A stretch of 47,829 nucleotides of DNA from a bacterium (GTDB taxonomy: Bacteria > Patescibacteriota > Gracilibacteria > Peribacterales > Peribacteraceae). The notes under the pieces are model-generated. The model did no database searches, had not been told where the DNA came from, and saw only the letters and a program-made list of their open reading frames with translations. Each line of letters opens with the position of its first letter. Positions within the stretch are counted from its first letter, which is position 1. The position numbers and the translations under genes were made by a program. The stretch spans positions 1-47,829 of the forward strand of contig JAQBVR010000007.1 in the NCBI GenBank assembly GCA_027623015.1. Reading direction: 5' to 3'. Below, piece by piece: positions 8,491 to 17,531 of the stretch.

Positions 8491-10084
8491 ATTCTATCCC
8501 CTCTGTTACTTTTGCAGCGCTTCTACACATTTCATGGTGTGTTGGATTGCCGACAAACGATCCGTCTGTGTACGGGAAGCACACATCTTTGAAGTTGATC
8601 TTGAGTATGTGATCAAGTTGCTTGGTACAAGTGCGGTAGATGCATGATCTTCTGAGGTACCATCCTAAACCACGCGTGAATTTTCGTGCACCTACTTCCT
8701 GCTTCGATGCATAGCGAGAGAAATCTCTCATGACCGTTCTCAGTGGCTTTAACATTGTAGTTATTTGCAGCTGAGCATCTGTAGATTGCATGATAGCCGT
8801 TGCCTCTTCTCCCATTTGTTCTATATTCCAACGCTTAAAGTAATCTCTCATGAACCAGCGAATGAAACTCTTTGAACTTCCTAGTATTGATTCACGCGCT
8901 TCGGCATCTGTGAACTCAGTTGAGCCATCGATATACTCGTTTGGGAATTTGAGATAATCCGCTTGTTCGCGCAGTGCACCCCATGCACGTAATTGATAGA
9001 ACAGTCCATGTAAGAGTGCTGGTTCGTTTTTCGAAAGATTGAACGGTCCTCGTAAGGCTATCCGCGCTGCGCCTTTAGGAAATTCATTTGGTGTGTCGGT
9101 ATCGATGCGTGCTGCTTCAAGCACGTCTCCGTCGAATCGGTTGCACCCTATACGTGTACGATGAGTCCGTTCCGATTCTCTGCCCTTGAGGAAGTCGTCG
9201 AGTCTGTCTTGGATATCGGACGTATCTCTTCCCAATGATGTGAGAATGGCAAGAGTTATGTCTCGTATGTAGTCTACATTGTTTAAAAAGTCGTCGCGTG
9301 CATCTATAAAAGCAGCCATTCCGTCTCGTTCTGCGACAGCATAGACACGTCCTCCATCTGCTATATCGTTTAATATACCCAAGTCACAACCGTATCCTGC
9401 TCCAGTAGGAGGAAGATAATCAGAGTGAAAAGGGCACATGATTTGCTCCTCTGGTTCGGGGTCTGGCTTGTCGCAACTGTGTGCTTCGCAGGATTTCCAT
9501 GATGCCAGTGGATTACCCTTATTTTGTAAGCATGTTACCCGGTCTCCTAGTACGCAATTTAACCCCTCTGACTTGTTGCAGCACCACCCATCTTCATCGA
9601 AGCTATAGAGCCAGTGGTAATATTCGTCTTCGTATAGGGGATCTGTTCCACCTCTGATGAGTTGGTTGTAGCGCGCGTTAAGGAATCTTGCGAGTGACTG
9701 TAGACGGAAGATGTCTCCTATGCGCTTTTCCTCAAATGCAGTGAGGATCTCTTGGCGCACGAGCTCTATTTCTTCTTCCATGAGGATAAGATCATAGTGG
9801 TAACATGCCGTGATATTTACCAAGTCGCGTTGGTATTCAACTATACGTAGTTTTGTATCGACAAGCTCAAGAAATACACCAGTGAGCTGGCTGAGCCAGT
9901 TGAAAAAAACAAAGTGGAAGTCGCTGACCGATGCAGCACTTTGGGAGTTTGCAATACCTTGGTTTGCACGGTCGAGCACATCTTGAACGTAGTGGTCAGA
10001 GACTGCTAGATCATGAAAGGCGTACGTCTGGAGTGGTGTTCCAGCGAGTAGTAAGCCAATGAGTAGTGTACTAATCTTTTTCAT
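8489..10084 (-). CDS. Secreted cysteine-rich protein, last gene of a five-gene operon
   Basis: A 531-residue protein I do not recognise. It begins with a clear Sec signal peptide (MKKISTLLIGLLLAGTP, likely cleavage after YA at about 22) and has no other membrane segment. The middle is cysteine-rich (CCNKS, CLQNKG, CEAHSCDK, CPFH, YGCDLG). A helical C-terminal part ends with SCIYRTC, and more cysteines lie nearer the end, so disulfide bonds outside the cell are likely. Its ATG shares one base with the TAA of the upstream gene (TAATG), implying translational coupling. No Shine-Dalgarno sequence is seen. It sits between the metalloprotease-like gene and dnaE. A part in a surface or secreted complex with its four neighbours is an inference. 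Confidence 0.85.
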   Translation of the reverse strand: MKKISTLLIGLLLAGTPLQTYAFHDLAVSDHYVQDVLDRANQGIANSQSAASVSDFHFVFFNWLSQLTGVFLELVDTKLRIVEYQRDLVNITACYHYDLILMEEEIELVRQEILTAFEEKRIGDIFRLQSLARFLNARYNQLIRGGTDPLYEDEYYHWLYSFDEDGWCCNKSEGLNCVLGDRVTCLQNKGNPLASWKSCEAHSCDKPDPEPEEQIMCPFHSDYLPPTGAGYGCDLGILNDIADGGRVYAVAERDGMAAFIDARDDFLNNVDYIRDITLAILTSLGRDTSDIQDRLDDFLKGRESERTHRTRIGCNRFDGDVLEAARIDTDTPNEFPKGAARIALRGPFNLSKNEPALLHGLFYQLRAWGALREQADYLKFPNEYIDGSTEFTDAEARESILGSSKSFIRWFMRDYFKRWNIEQMGEEATAIMQSTDAQLQITTMLKPLRTVMRDFSRYASKQEVGARKFTRGLGWYLRRSCIYRTCTKQLDHILKINFKDVCFPYTDGSFVGNPTHHEMCRSAAKVTEGIE

Positions 10085-12546
10085 TAGATATCGACGATGC
10101 GTTCACACATCTCTGTGGGGAAGTTTACATCGCCAAGTCCTTTGAGTAGGTCATCTGTTGAGTGCATGATTTCTTCGAAGGCGCGTACTGCGGTGGAGAA
10201 GTACAGTAGGTACACATTTGTACCAATGCGTGAGCCGACACCAGGTGCAAGGATGCTCAATGCATGGTGCTCTAACTGTTGTTCAAGTGGTTGGTCGTTG
10301 AGACTTTGCCATGTAGCAAGAAGATTGTAGGTTTGTCTGCTTAGTCTTCTGCGTACATCAAATGCACATTTTATAGGAGGGAAGAGTTTGGGTAGACCGT
10401 TGACTTGGCATAGTGCGTTGTCGAGTTCTTGCACTAAGGTATAGGGGCGATACGGTGGAAAGGGCACGCTTAAGTCAGGAGAAGAGAGGAAGAATGCTCC
10501 AAGGTTTGGGTCTTTACCAGCTTCGCTTTCATAGGGGAAGTTTTCTCCTTGTACAGTAGTTGTCCATCGTCCAGGGATGAGCTTATGTCCTTCGAGAGAC
10601 TGCTCTACACATTGTCCGATAAAGCAGAGGTTATTGCCAATCGTATTGAGGAACTTCGTCTGGCAATCTGGAGAGCACACGAGTGGCATAGAGTTGATCA
10701 TTTTTTGCGCACGTGGATCGAGATTGTTTACTGCCTCTTCACAGGTGTCTGGCAGACCAATCTCTGCATAGTTATCCTCGATGTACTGGGTTGTCTCATC
10801 GTAGATTATCTGTGCGTCGAGGTCTGGGTTGTTGCCAAAATCTGAACAAGAGCCTGGTCCTCCGCAGCTGAAGTCAGAAAATGCAGCAGCACACACATCG
10901 ATGCTATACCCCAGAGCTGGGAGTATGCCGTCTTCTGCCATTGCTCCGCATGAAGCGAGATACGCTTGATACTCTGTGGCACAACAACCCTCTGTGGTGT
11001 CATAGGATTCTACCCATCCATTTTCATATCCAGGTGGTAGATTACAGTGCTGTTGCGCATGCACCACTTCGTGGATGATCAGGTATCGTGAGTTTTTTCC
11101 GATTCCCCCAATACATGTTTTTATGCGGTTGGGATTCGTTGGATTTCCAGATTCATCATATCCTTTTGGTGCGCTGAGGCCTTCTTGCGGTGTACCAGTA
11201 CAACCACAGACAAGGTCGACATAGCAATTGCTACATGCTCCTGGATCTACATCTACTTCTTCACCTGGTGTATCTACAAAAGCCTCTGGGCCACTTGCAC
11301 CTGCTATCGTTGGTCCTTCTGTAAAAGATCTCCAACCTCCTTCTTGGCACATATTTGGCCCTGACTCTGTTCTCCGTTGTGAAGATAATAGGTTTGGTGC
11401 TTTGCAGCCAGTGAGGAGAATCTGTTCGTCGGTAACTTCTGTGTCGAGTATCGGAGGGCAGACTGCAGAGACGCGATCACGACAGAGGTAGCCACTTTTA
11501 TCAAAAGGATGTGAGCACAGCATGGTGCCAGCTTCTGGATCTTCAAGTTCACCAGGATAGGTTCCACCAAGAATGGCGCCGTCTACACATTCTTCTGGTG
11601 TTTCGTAGCTATCGCTACAGTCAAGTGATGGCAAGATGTTGTCGACAGGTACTTCCCAGCCTAGTCCTACGTCGTCTTGGCGAGTCCAGACATAGATGTT
11701 GAGATCTTCAAATTCCTGTATGGGAAACAGTGCTAGTTCTCCAGTGTTGAGTGGTGGATCAAACACTACAGCGGAGGTGTCTGCATAGATGTCGAGTAGC
11801 GCGTCTTCTACATCACACCATCTGGCTGTCATAAACTGTAGTTCCGTTCCATCGCCTTTGCCATCTTGTCCGGCATCACAATCTGCTGATGCAACGATAC
11901 GTTGGTGGCCATTGCGATAACGCCACACTGCTGCGATAAGTTTTTCTTTATCTTCTTTATCTCCAGATTCATCTAGTGCTGTTAATGCTGTTTCTAGTGT
12001 GGTGAATTTTGTCTCCATAGCTGCAGGGTCGTCAAATACAACACCGCGTGCTTTGGATTCTACAAATGGGCTCATCTGTACAGCAGTATCTGCCTGCCAG
12101 ATTTTGAGGATGCTTGGTAGTCGAGATGCGATAGCAACGGTTCTTCCAGGGTAGCTGTCGATACCTATCTCGTAACCTCCTGTGATGTACTGCCATTCAC
12201 GGATCTGCATGCGTAGCCATGTGTTGCGTCGCACAAGATCGATAACTTGGTCACGGTATCCTTGGCAATATGTAGGATTATCGGGCTTGTCGTCGTCTTC
12301 TGTTCTACAGATTTCAGAGTCTCGCTTTTGGAGGGCCTTATCTACATCGCTTTCCTCTAGTTCTATGAGAGAGTCGGGGTAGATCTTTGCGAGGAATTCT
12401 TCGATAGGCTTTTCTGCTTCTTTCATTGCCGCTTCCTGCAGTGTAAATGCTTTGATGCGTTCATACAGCGTGGCATCCAGTGCGTGCACAGGTGCGGCTT
12501 GTAGGAGCAAGCTGAGGCCGATGGCAATAGGGGTATAGTGCATCAT
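10084..12546 (-). CDS. Secreted HEVVH metalloprotease-like protein
   Basis: An 820-residue protein. The preferred start is ATG 12546, which overlaps the TGA of the upstream gene (ATGA). This puts a signal peptide (IAIGLSLLLQAAPVHALD) at the N-terminus; the open frame continues upstream but only lengthens it inside the neighbouring gene. Residues 492-496 are HEVVH in a hydrophobic LIIHEVVHAQQH helix, the zinc-binding and general-base pattern of zincins. A Glu at 525 (CCATEYQAY) is well placed for the third, gluzincin-type ligand. More than 25 cysteines lie around this core, so the mature protein is probably extracytoplasmic and disulfide-bonded. The large N-terminal helical region and C-terminal part are unrecognised. 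Protease activity is inferred from the motif alone. Confidence 0.8.
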   Translation of the reverse strand: MMHYTPIAIGLSLLLQAAPVHALDATLYERIKAFTLQEAAMKEAEKPIEEFLAKIYPDSLIELEESDVDKALQKRDSEICRTEDDDKPDNPTYCQGYRDQVIDLVRRNTWLRMQIREWQYITGGYEIGIDSYPGRTVAIASRLPSILKIWQADTAVQMSPFVESKARGVVFDDPAAMETKFTTLETALTALDESGDKEDKEKLIAAVWRYRNGHQRIVASADCDAGQDGKGDGTELQFMTARWCDVEDALLDIYADTSAVVFDPPLNTGELALFPIQEFEDLNIYVWTRQDDVGLGWEVPVDNILPSLDCSDSYETPEECVDGAILGGTYPGELEDPEAGTMLCSHPFDKSGYLCRDRVSAVCPPILDTEVTDEQILLTGCKAPNLLSSQRRTESGPNMCQEGGWRSFTEGPTIAGASGPEAFVDTPGEEVDVDPGACSNCYVDLVCGCTGTPQEGLSAPKGYDESGNPTNPNRIKTCIGGIGKNSRYLIIHEVVHAQQHCNLPPGYENGWVESYDTTEGCCATEYQAYLASCGAMAEDGILPALGYSIDVCAAAFSDFSCGGPGSCSDFGNNPDLDAQIIYDETTQYIEDNYAEIGLPDTCEEAVNNLDPRAQKMINSMPLVCSPDCQTKFLNTIGNNLCFIGQCVEQSLEGHKLIPGRWTTTVQGENFPYESEAGKDPNLGAFFLSSPDLSVPFPPYRPYTLVQELDNALCQVNGLPKLFPPIKCAFDVRRRLSRQTYNLLATWQSLNDQPLEQQLEHHALSILAPGVGSRIGTNVYLLYFSTAVRAFEEIMHSTDDLLKGLGDVNFPTEMCERIVDI

Positions 12547-13310
12547 CCGTCTTCGATATCGCGGAGAACATCTCGTGCATCCCACACACGTGGGAGGCAC
12601 ATAGCGGCGTCGGCTCCCAGAGCGAGGGCATTGCGCAGATCAAGCGAGCCGCGTTGTAAGCATTGGAGTTCTGCATCTATGGGTCCGAGTCTTCCTATTC
12701 CACTTACGACCATGAGAGACCTTTCTAGCGATGGTCGAGAGATAGCAAACTCTTCCATCATCTTTATCCGTCGTGCTCCCATCTCTGCTGCGACACTCAT
12801 CAGGGAAAATCCTCTGATAAATTGTAAAGGAGGACCTCCGCCTGCTGCTTCTTCAAATTTTTGTGTGATGATGTCTATAGGTAAAAAGAAGTTGTGGTCC
12901 GTCATTGCACATTCATACGTACGGAGATATTCCAGTAGTACTGATCCGATATCTGTGCGCTTGAGTTTTGCAAATTCATCTGGCTCCGCCCATGGAGGCA
13001 AGCTCCGTGCAATTCTTCCTATGGCAGATCCAGCACTCACAGGAAGCAAGTTGTCTTGCGTACATTTTATCTCTTCTGCTGGCTTGATATATTCCTCTAT
13101 AGCAGCGCTTATTTGCTCATGGTAGATATCGTCCCAATCTTCGAACTGCATATTTAGGAAGTCTGCAACGTCTGTGTAGCGGTCTTCATATCGTGAACAT
13201 GGAGCAAGTATAGGGTAGCGTTGACCAACTTCTGGTGCAGCTTTGACAGTAGGTATTGCGCTTATGAGAAGTGCACAAAGTGTTATGAGAGATGTCGTGG
13301 GGTTTCTCAT
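12543..13310 (-). CDS. Secreted protein, third gene of the secreted operon
   Basis: A 255-residue protein with a signal peptide (TSLITLCALLISAIP, cleavage near VKA|AP at about 24). The mature part is mostly alpha-helical with five cysteines (PCSRYED, KCTQD, YECAM, LQCLQ, AMCLP). No known domain is visible. Its ATG follows the upstream TAA directly (TAAATG), and its own TGA overlaps the next start (ATGA), so it is embedded in the operon. No Shine-Dalgarno sequence precedes it. Confidence 0.8.
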   Translation of the reverse strand: MRNPTTSLITLCALLISAIPTVKAAPEVGQRYPILAPCSRYEDRYTDVADFLNMQFEDWDDIYHEQISAAIEEYIKPAEEIKCTQDNLLPVSAGSAIGRIARSLPPWAEPDEFAKLKRTDIGSVLLEYLRTYECAMTDHNFFLPIDIITQKFEEAAGGGPPLQFIRGFSLMSVAAEMGARRIKMMEEFAISRPSLERSLMVVSGIGRLGPIDAELQCLQRGSLDLRNALALGADAAMCLPRVWDARDVLRDIEDG

Positions 13311-14111
13311 TTAAGGAGCGAGAGGTGGATATGCGTCACAACTTGCGACAAAACATGGGATTCGGTTTAGTCCTCCTATGAGATTTATTACATCGCGAAG
13401 CGTGGAAATAAGAGGAAGTCGAAATTCCTGTAAGAATAGATCAAAGTTTCCTGCAAACTGTAAGACAGTGCGATAGGCAGCATCATAAGAGATTGCCATA
13501 GAGATGATGCCTGCTTCTTGTTCGAGCATTTCTTCTACAATTTTTGGGCAGTATCCTAGAGTGTCTGCTTGATCTCCAAGGTTAGTTTTTTTGTTTGCGA
13601 AATGGCATTCCGGAAAAGTCTCTACATCTTTTTTTATGCACCCAAGTGCGGATACCGTGATATTTTGTGGAACATCTTCAGCGTAGTTCATCGATTGCAT
13701 TTGTTGGTCACATATCAACGATAGGTTGCATTGGAATGCGCGCATGCTCTGACCAATATATGGAATAAGATTTGATGTAAGGACTCCTCGTGTTTCGAAG
13801 AATCCACGTCTATTCCCACCAGGGGTTTGCGCATCCATATCAAAATCTGTGAATGGGAAATCCACAGCGGTGCTCCTCCATTCGTTTTCTGCAACTTTGT
13901 ACCATGCTCTATCTATGAAATCGATGCGCACTTCACCTATGCCTGCTTCTTCCGCTTTTTTTACACCAAAAACTACACCGCGAAAGATCGCGTGTTCCTT
14001 CTGTATTTCTTCATGAAGAGCATTGCGACAGACGTCTGCATCTATGCGTTGTCCTTGTGCAGAAGGAATCTGGGCTATAAGAAGGCCGGTAATAATGACG
14101 ATGTTAAGCAC
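13311..14111 (-). CDS. Secreted protein, second gene of the secreted operon
   Basis: A 266-residue protein starting at a GTG that shares a base with the TAG of the preceding gene (TAGTG). A short signal peptide (LNIVIITGLLIAQIPSAQGQ) leads into a helical, cysteine-containing domain (DVCRN, FQCNLSLICD, LGCIKKD, PECHF, GYCPK). It ends with a hydrophobic helix and IPCFVASCD. The size, single export signal and paired cysteines resemble the 255-aa neighbour, but I see no convincing sequence repeat between them. Function unknown. Confidence 0.8.
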   Translation of the reverse strand: MLNIVIITGLLIAQIPSAQGQRIDADVCRNALHEEIQKEHAIFRGVVFGVKKAEEAGIGEVRIDFIDRAWYKVAENEWRSTAVDFPFTDFDMDAQTPGGNRRGFFETRGVLTSNLIPYIGQSMRAFQCNLSLICDQQMQSMNYAEDVPQNITVSALGCIKKDVETFPECHFANKKTNLGDQADTLGYCPKIVEEMLEQEAGIISMAISYDAAYRTVLQFAGNFDLFLQEFRLPLISTLRDVINLIGGLNRIPCFVASCDAYPPLAP

Positions 14112-17100
14112 TATGAGGAGCTGGAGGAACTAGAAGAGCTATGGACAGGAAGGAGGTTTATAGTGGGGCGTACTTCAAATGCTGGTGTCATCTCATTTGG
14201 TGTAACGATGAATTTCTGTAAGTCTTCATCGGCTACACCTTCTCTTAGGAGATTTTCTTCAAACATATCCACACGCAGATTATTTATTAGGTCGTCTTGC
14301 AGTGTATCTGCTGGCGTGCGGATAGCCCATCCGTGTTGTGGTTCATACGTGAAGGGTCGCTGGAGAAGGCACGCCCAGTCTTCTCGAGGACAGTAGTCTA
14401 CGTCGTTGTATTCGGGCGCACGTTTTTGACCGTAGGATTCGAAGTCTTCTTTTAGTGTAACCCCTGGCCTAGCGCAGATGCGCTCAAGACGTGACAAGAG
14501 GTCCATCTCCACGTGTACACATGTATCGAGGTATACACTAACGCAGTCTTTTTCCGTCCCTTTAGGGTCTACAGTTTCGGGGTCTATCTTTACGCTTTTC
14601 CAGAATCTTCCGTAGGAATAGTCCATGAGAAATACGAGATCCTCGATACGGTCGAACACAGCAGCGTCTACGAGAGGGGCAGTACCAGGGAAGTACGACG
14701 TAAGGTCTGGTGGTGGGTTTTCTACCAGCACATCGGGGAAGTCAGCAGCAGTTATACCATCTGCGATCGTTGGTATTGGGGGAAGGGCTGGTGGTAGTTT
14801 CTCTAGAATATCATCGATGATTCTAGGATCTGCTTTTGTCGAAGGTACAGTGAGAAGAAATGGACTCAATCGAACTTGAATTGGTTTCAGTACAGGAAGT
14901 CGTATTGCACCTGTTGCAGTACGGATCATCGAGAAGTCCAATACCACGTCTCCAAGTCTTGAGACACTAAAGCGGGGAAGAGTAAGAGGGTTGAGGCCCT
15001 CAACTGCTCCGTCTATGCCACCATCGAGCAGAGGTCTACCTGGAAGCCAGGGTGTACCACCCCCATCGTCGAGCAGGGAGAAAATTGGTGGTAAGAACCG
15101 CATATTCATGCACCATGGAAGATTGGTTTTGTCGTGGAATTTTCTGTAACGAAGCTGAATTTGCTGCCAGCGAAAACGGAGTTGCTCGAGGGCACTTATC
15201 GAGTTCTGGAAACTTATGTATTGCTGGAGTGAGTTATTGAGCCAGTTGCCTATTGTACTAATAAGCTCGTTTTGTTGTACAAGCAAAAGTGCTTCGTAGG
15301 TTGCAAGTTCTCCACGCAATATACGAATGTCATCCATGCGGTCGGCATACTCTTCTAGGCGCTCTACGAGAGGTGCTACAGTGCCATCACATTTTTCTGT
15401 TTTATCGCGCTCCATTTCCCAGCTACACCATGCCTGCGCGATAGAGCGGTACTCTAGTGGGTCGCCAAATGGTACGACGACTGGTACGGGTTCTTCAAGG
15501 ACGCGGAGTACGAGTGAGCGTTCCATGTATGCTGCAACTTCTCCAAGAAGATCCTCTCTTGCCTCAAGCATCACCTCGATGGGTTGGTCACGAGGGTTGT
15601 CTCTGTCTTCTGCGAGGATAGGGTCTGTTGGATCTTCGGGGTCGGGTATATCTGGTGTGAAGAGAGGGTCAAGAGGGTCGAGGCCGACAGACCATGTCGG
15701 AGGTAGCTGTAGACGTACCTGTGGAGTATTAAACAGATTGTGTGCTTCTGTTTCGAGTTCTTGCCACCATTCTACTAGCGTACGTCTCTGTGGTCGTAGA
15801 GAAGTGACGGTGTCATCCATTGCGCGTAAGTACGCGCCACTGGAGTAGAGATTTTCCAGTGTTAACTGTGGGTAAGCACGGTGCTCAGATGTGTCTGGAG
15901 TAAGCAGGGCAAAAGAGAGGTCGCTGCCGAAGTCATCTTCAAAGACCTTTCCATTGAGGAGAGAAAAGCCTCCACCAAGATTTGGGTACCAGAGATCATC
16001 ATCATTTGTGTAGGTGGGGTTGCGAATGATGTGGTAATCCTCAGGGACGCGTGAGTCTGGTAGGTCTGGCCATATGTTATCGTCCTTACTTTTTTTGCCA
16101 TACTCCACTTGGTCGTCGAGGCTCCAGTCATTTTTCTGCGAATCTTTCATATCCCAGAGGTGGTTGGATTCGTATGATGTCGCGATGACACAATTTTGCT
16201 GGTACCACTCTGAGACGACGAGCATCGGGTCGTAGTCAGCGCCTGTGAATTGAACTCCGTAGAATCCGTAGCATGCTACTGGTATGGACGGACGCGTACG
16301 ATCATCATCCGGAACGCCTGGGACAGCTTCTGGCATGAAGCAGCTTGCGTCGTATTCACGAAAGTAGGAGTAGTACGGTGCCGGGCCGGGTTCAGGCCCC
16401 GTTTGTGGTGGTTGCCCTTGGCAGTCTGGCCCTGTGCATGTTCGGCAGTTCATCTCTTCTGGTGGGGCCATAGTTCTGCCATCTGCTGTAGCTTCTGCGC
16501 TAAGATCTACGTTTGCATTGGTACAGCATTGCATAGACCTATAGTAATTCCAGACACAGTTGTAGTACGGAAGCACTGCCGCAGGGTCTAGCGGTTCTGG
16601 GTCAGGTGGCTCATCGTCTACATCTAAATCCCAACACGACGTATTTGCATACGTCAACCCTTTGAATGTCACCGTTATGGTCGTAGTTCCTCCAGGGGGA
16701 TCTGGCAATGGTATTACGATGTCTAGATCGCACTGCAAAGAGTATTGTCTGTAGTTCCAACGGCGAGTCAGATCTTCACAGAGTGCATCGCATGTCCACT
16801 GCACACCATGATCAAGAGGATCAGTTGTGTCGCAATTTGCAGTTGCTGGCTCTGTTGTATCTGCGCCCGGCGGGCCAATCTTTGGATGGGGATCATCGCA
16901 TGCTTTACTATCTGGTTTGTAGATACTTGGATTGCCATCTTCACCCCTTGGCCGCTGACAGGAAAAGAACTCATAAAACGATGGCCACCCTGGTCTGCAT
17001 GCAGAGGTAAATCCATCTGCATCTGCAGGGTATTCAAATGGTGTGCCAGGAATACGGATGCCCATACCACTTTTTATATCTCCAAGTGGATCGTATCTGT

Positions 17101-17338
17101 GCCCGGGGACACCATTGACGACTGCCATCTTTGGTACGACTTCAGATTCATAGTTCCAACCACCACAGTGTGCTTGAGATAGGTCGTCTTCTATCTCTGA
17201 AATTGCAGTATTTACACCTTTTATATCTCCAGGGTTTTCTTGTACAGTAAGCGCTTGCCCAACCGATGGTAGAGCGAGACCTGCCAGTGCACACACAGTG
17301 AGAAATTTATAAATCGTACAATAAGGGTAGGGTTGCAC
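14111..17338 (-). CDS. Large secreted cysteine- and proline-rich protein with poly-Ser tail
   Basis: A 1075-residue protein, first gene of the operon, starting at GTG. A signal peptide (FLTVCALAGLALPSVGQA) ends near residue 30; a GTG at codon 15 would still leave a usable one. Residues about 50-380 are rich in Cys, Pro, Gly and aromatics (CCTNAN, CRTCTGPDC, CSWEMER further on). Two long helical stretches follow (about 590-730 and 890-960), with a proline-rich segment between them. The protein ends in nine serines encoded by mixed codons, so this is not simple slippage. No anchor or sortase motif is present. TTGAAT-16-ATATAT at 17389-17416 could be its promoter; AAGGAGGAG lies about 30 nt upstream of the start, too far to be a ribosome site. 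Confidence 0.8.
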   Translation of the reverse strand: MQPYPYCTIYKFLTVCALAGLALPSVGQALTVQENPGDIKGVNTAISEIEDDLSQAHCGGWNYESEVVPKMAVVNGVPGHRYDPLGDIKSGMGIRIPGTPFEYPADADGFTSACRPGWPSFYEFFSCQRPRGEDGNPSIYKPDSKACDDPHPKIGPPGADTTEPATANCDTTDPLDHGVQWTCDALCEDLTRRWNYRQYSLQCDLDIVIPLPDPPGGTTTITVTFKGLTYANTSCWDLDVDDEPPDPEPLDPAAVLPYYNCVWNYYRSMQCCTNANVDLSAEATADGRTMAPPEEMNCRTCTGPDCQGQPPQTGPEPGPAPYYSYFREYDASCFMPEAVPGVPDDDRTRPSIPVACYGFYGVQFTGADYDPMLVVSEWYQQNCVIATSYESNHLWDMKDSQKNDWSLDDQVEYGKKSKDDNIWPDLPDSRVPEDYHIIRNPTYTNDDDLWYPNLGGGFSLLNGKVFEDDFGSDLSFALLTPDTSEHRAYPQLTLENLYSSGAYLRAMDDTVTSLRPQRRTLVEWWQELETEAHNLFNTPQVRLQLPPTWSVGLDPLDPLFTPDIPDPEDPTDPILAEDRDNPRDQPIEVMLEAREDLLGEVAAYMERSLVLRVLEEPVPVVVPFGDPLEYRSIAQAWCSWEMERDKTEKCDGTVAPLVERLEEYADRMDDIRILRGELATYEALLLVQQNELISTIGNWLNNSLQQYISFQNSISALEQLRFRWQQIQLRYRKFHDKTNLPWCMNMRFLPPIFSLLDDGGGTPWLPGRPLLDGGIDGAVEGLNPLTLPRFSVSRLGDVVLDFSMIRTATGAIRLPVLKPIQVRLSPFLLTVPSTKADPRIIDDILEKLPPALPPIPTIADGITAADFPDVLVENPPPDLTSYFPGTAPLVDAAVFDRIEDLVFLMDYSYGRFWKSVKIDPETVDPKGTEKDCVSVYLDTCVHVEMDLLSRLERICARPGVTLKEDFESYGQKRAPEYNDVDYCPREDWACLLQRPFTYEPQHGWAIRTPADTLQDDLINNLRVDMFEENLLREGVADEDLQKFIVTPNEMTPAFEVRPTINLLPVHSSSSSSSSS

Positions 17339-17531
17339 ATATCTTAGCGTTTCTTGTTGTGTGTTCCTAGCTCCTCCTTATTACACACATATATTTTTAT
17401 ATTGATTACCATTCAATAAAATATTATTGCTGACAATCTTAGTTCCTTGCAAAATAGCTTCGAGGGTGTACAGTCGTCCACGTCACGAAATTGCTAGTGG
17501 CATCCTTTAATTCTATTTCCCCATTCAGTGT
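17339..17531. promoter_or_regulatory. Divergent promoter region between the secreted operon and ssb
   Basis: An AT-rich 193-bp spacer. On the minus strand TTGAAT (17416-17411) and ATATAT (17394-17389), 16 bp apart, are a possible promoter for the secreted operon, with a leader of about 50 nt. On the plus strand TTTAAT near 17507 could serve ssb with a short leader. Neither fits the strict leaderless spacing seen elsewhere. Confidence 0.35.

Noticed and set aside
8489-17338. Secreted operon as a conjugation or type IV secretion cluster
   Set aside because: Cysteine-rich exported proteins recall TraN/TraU, but there is no ATPase, relaxase, pilin or coupling protein nearby.
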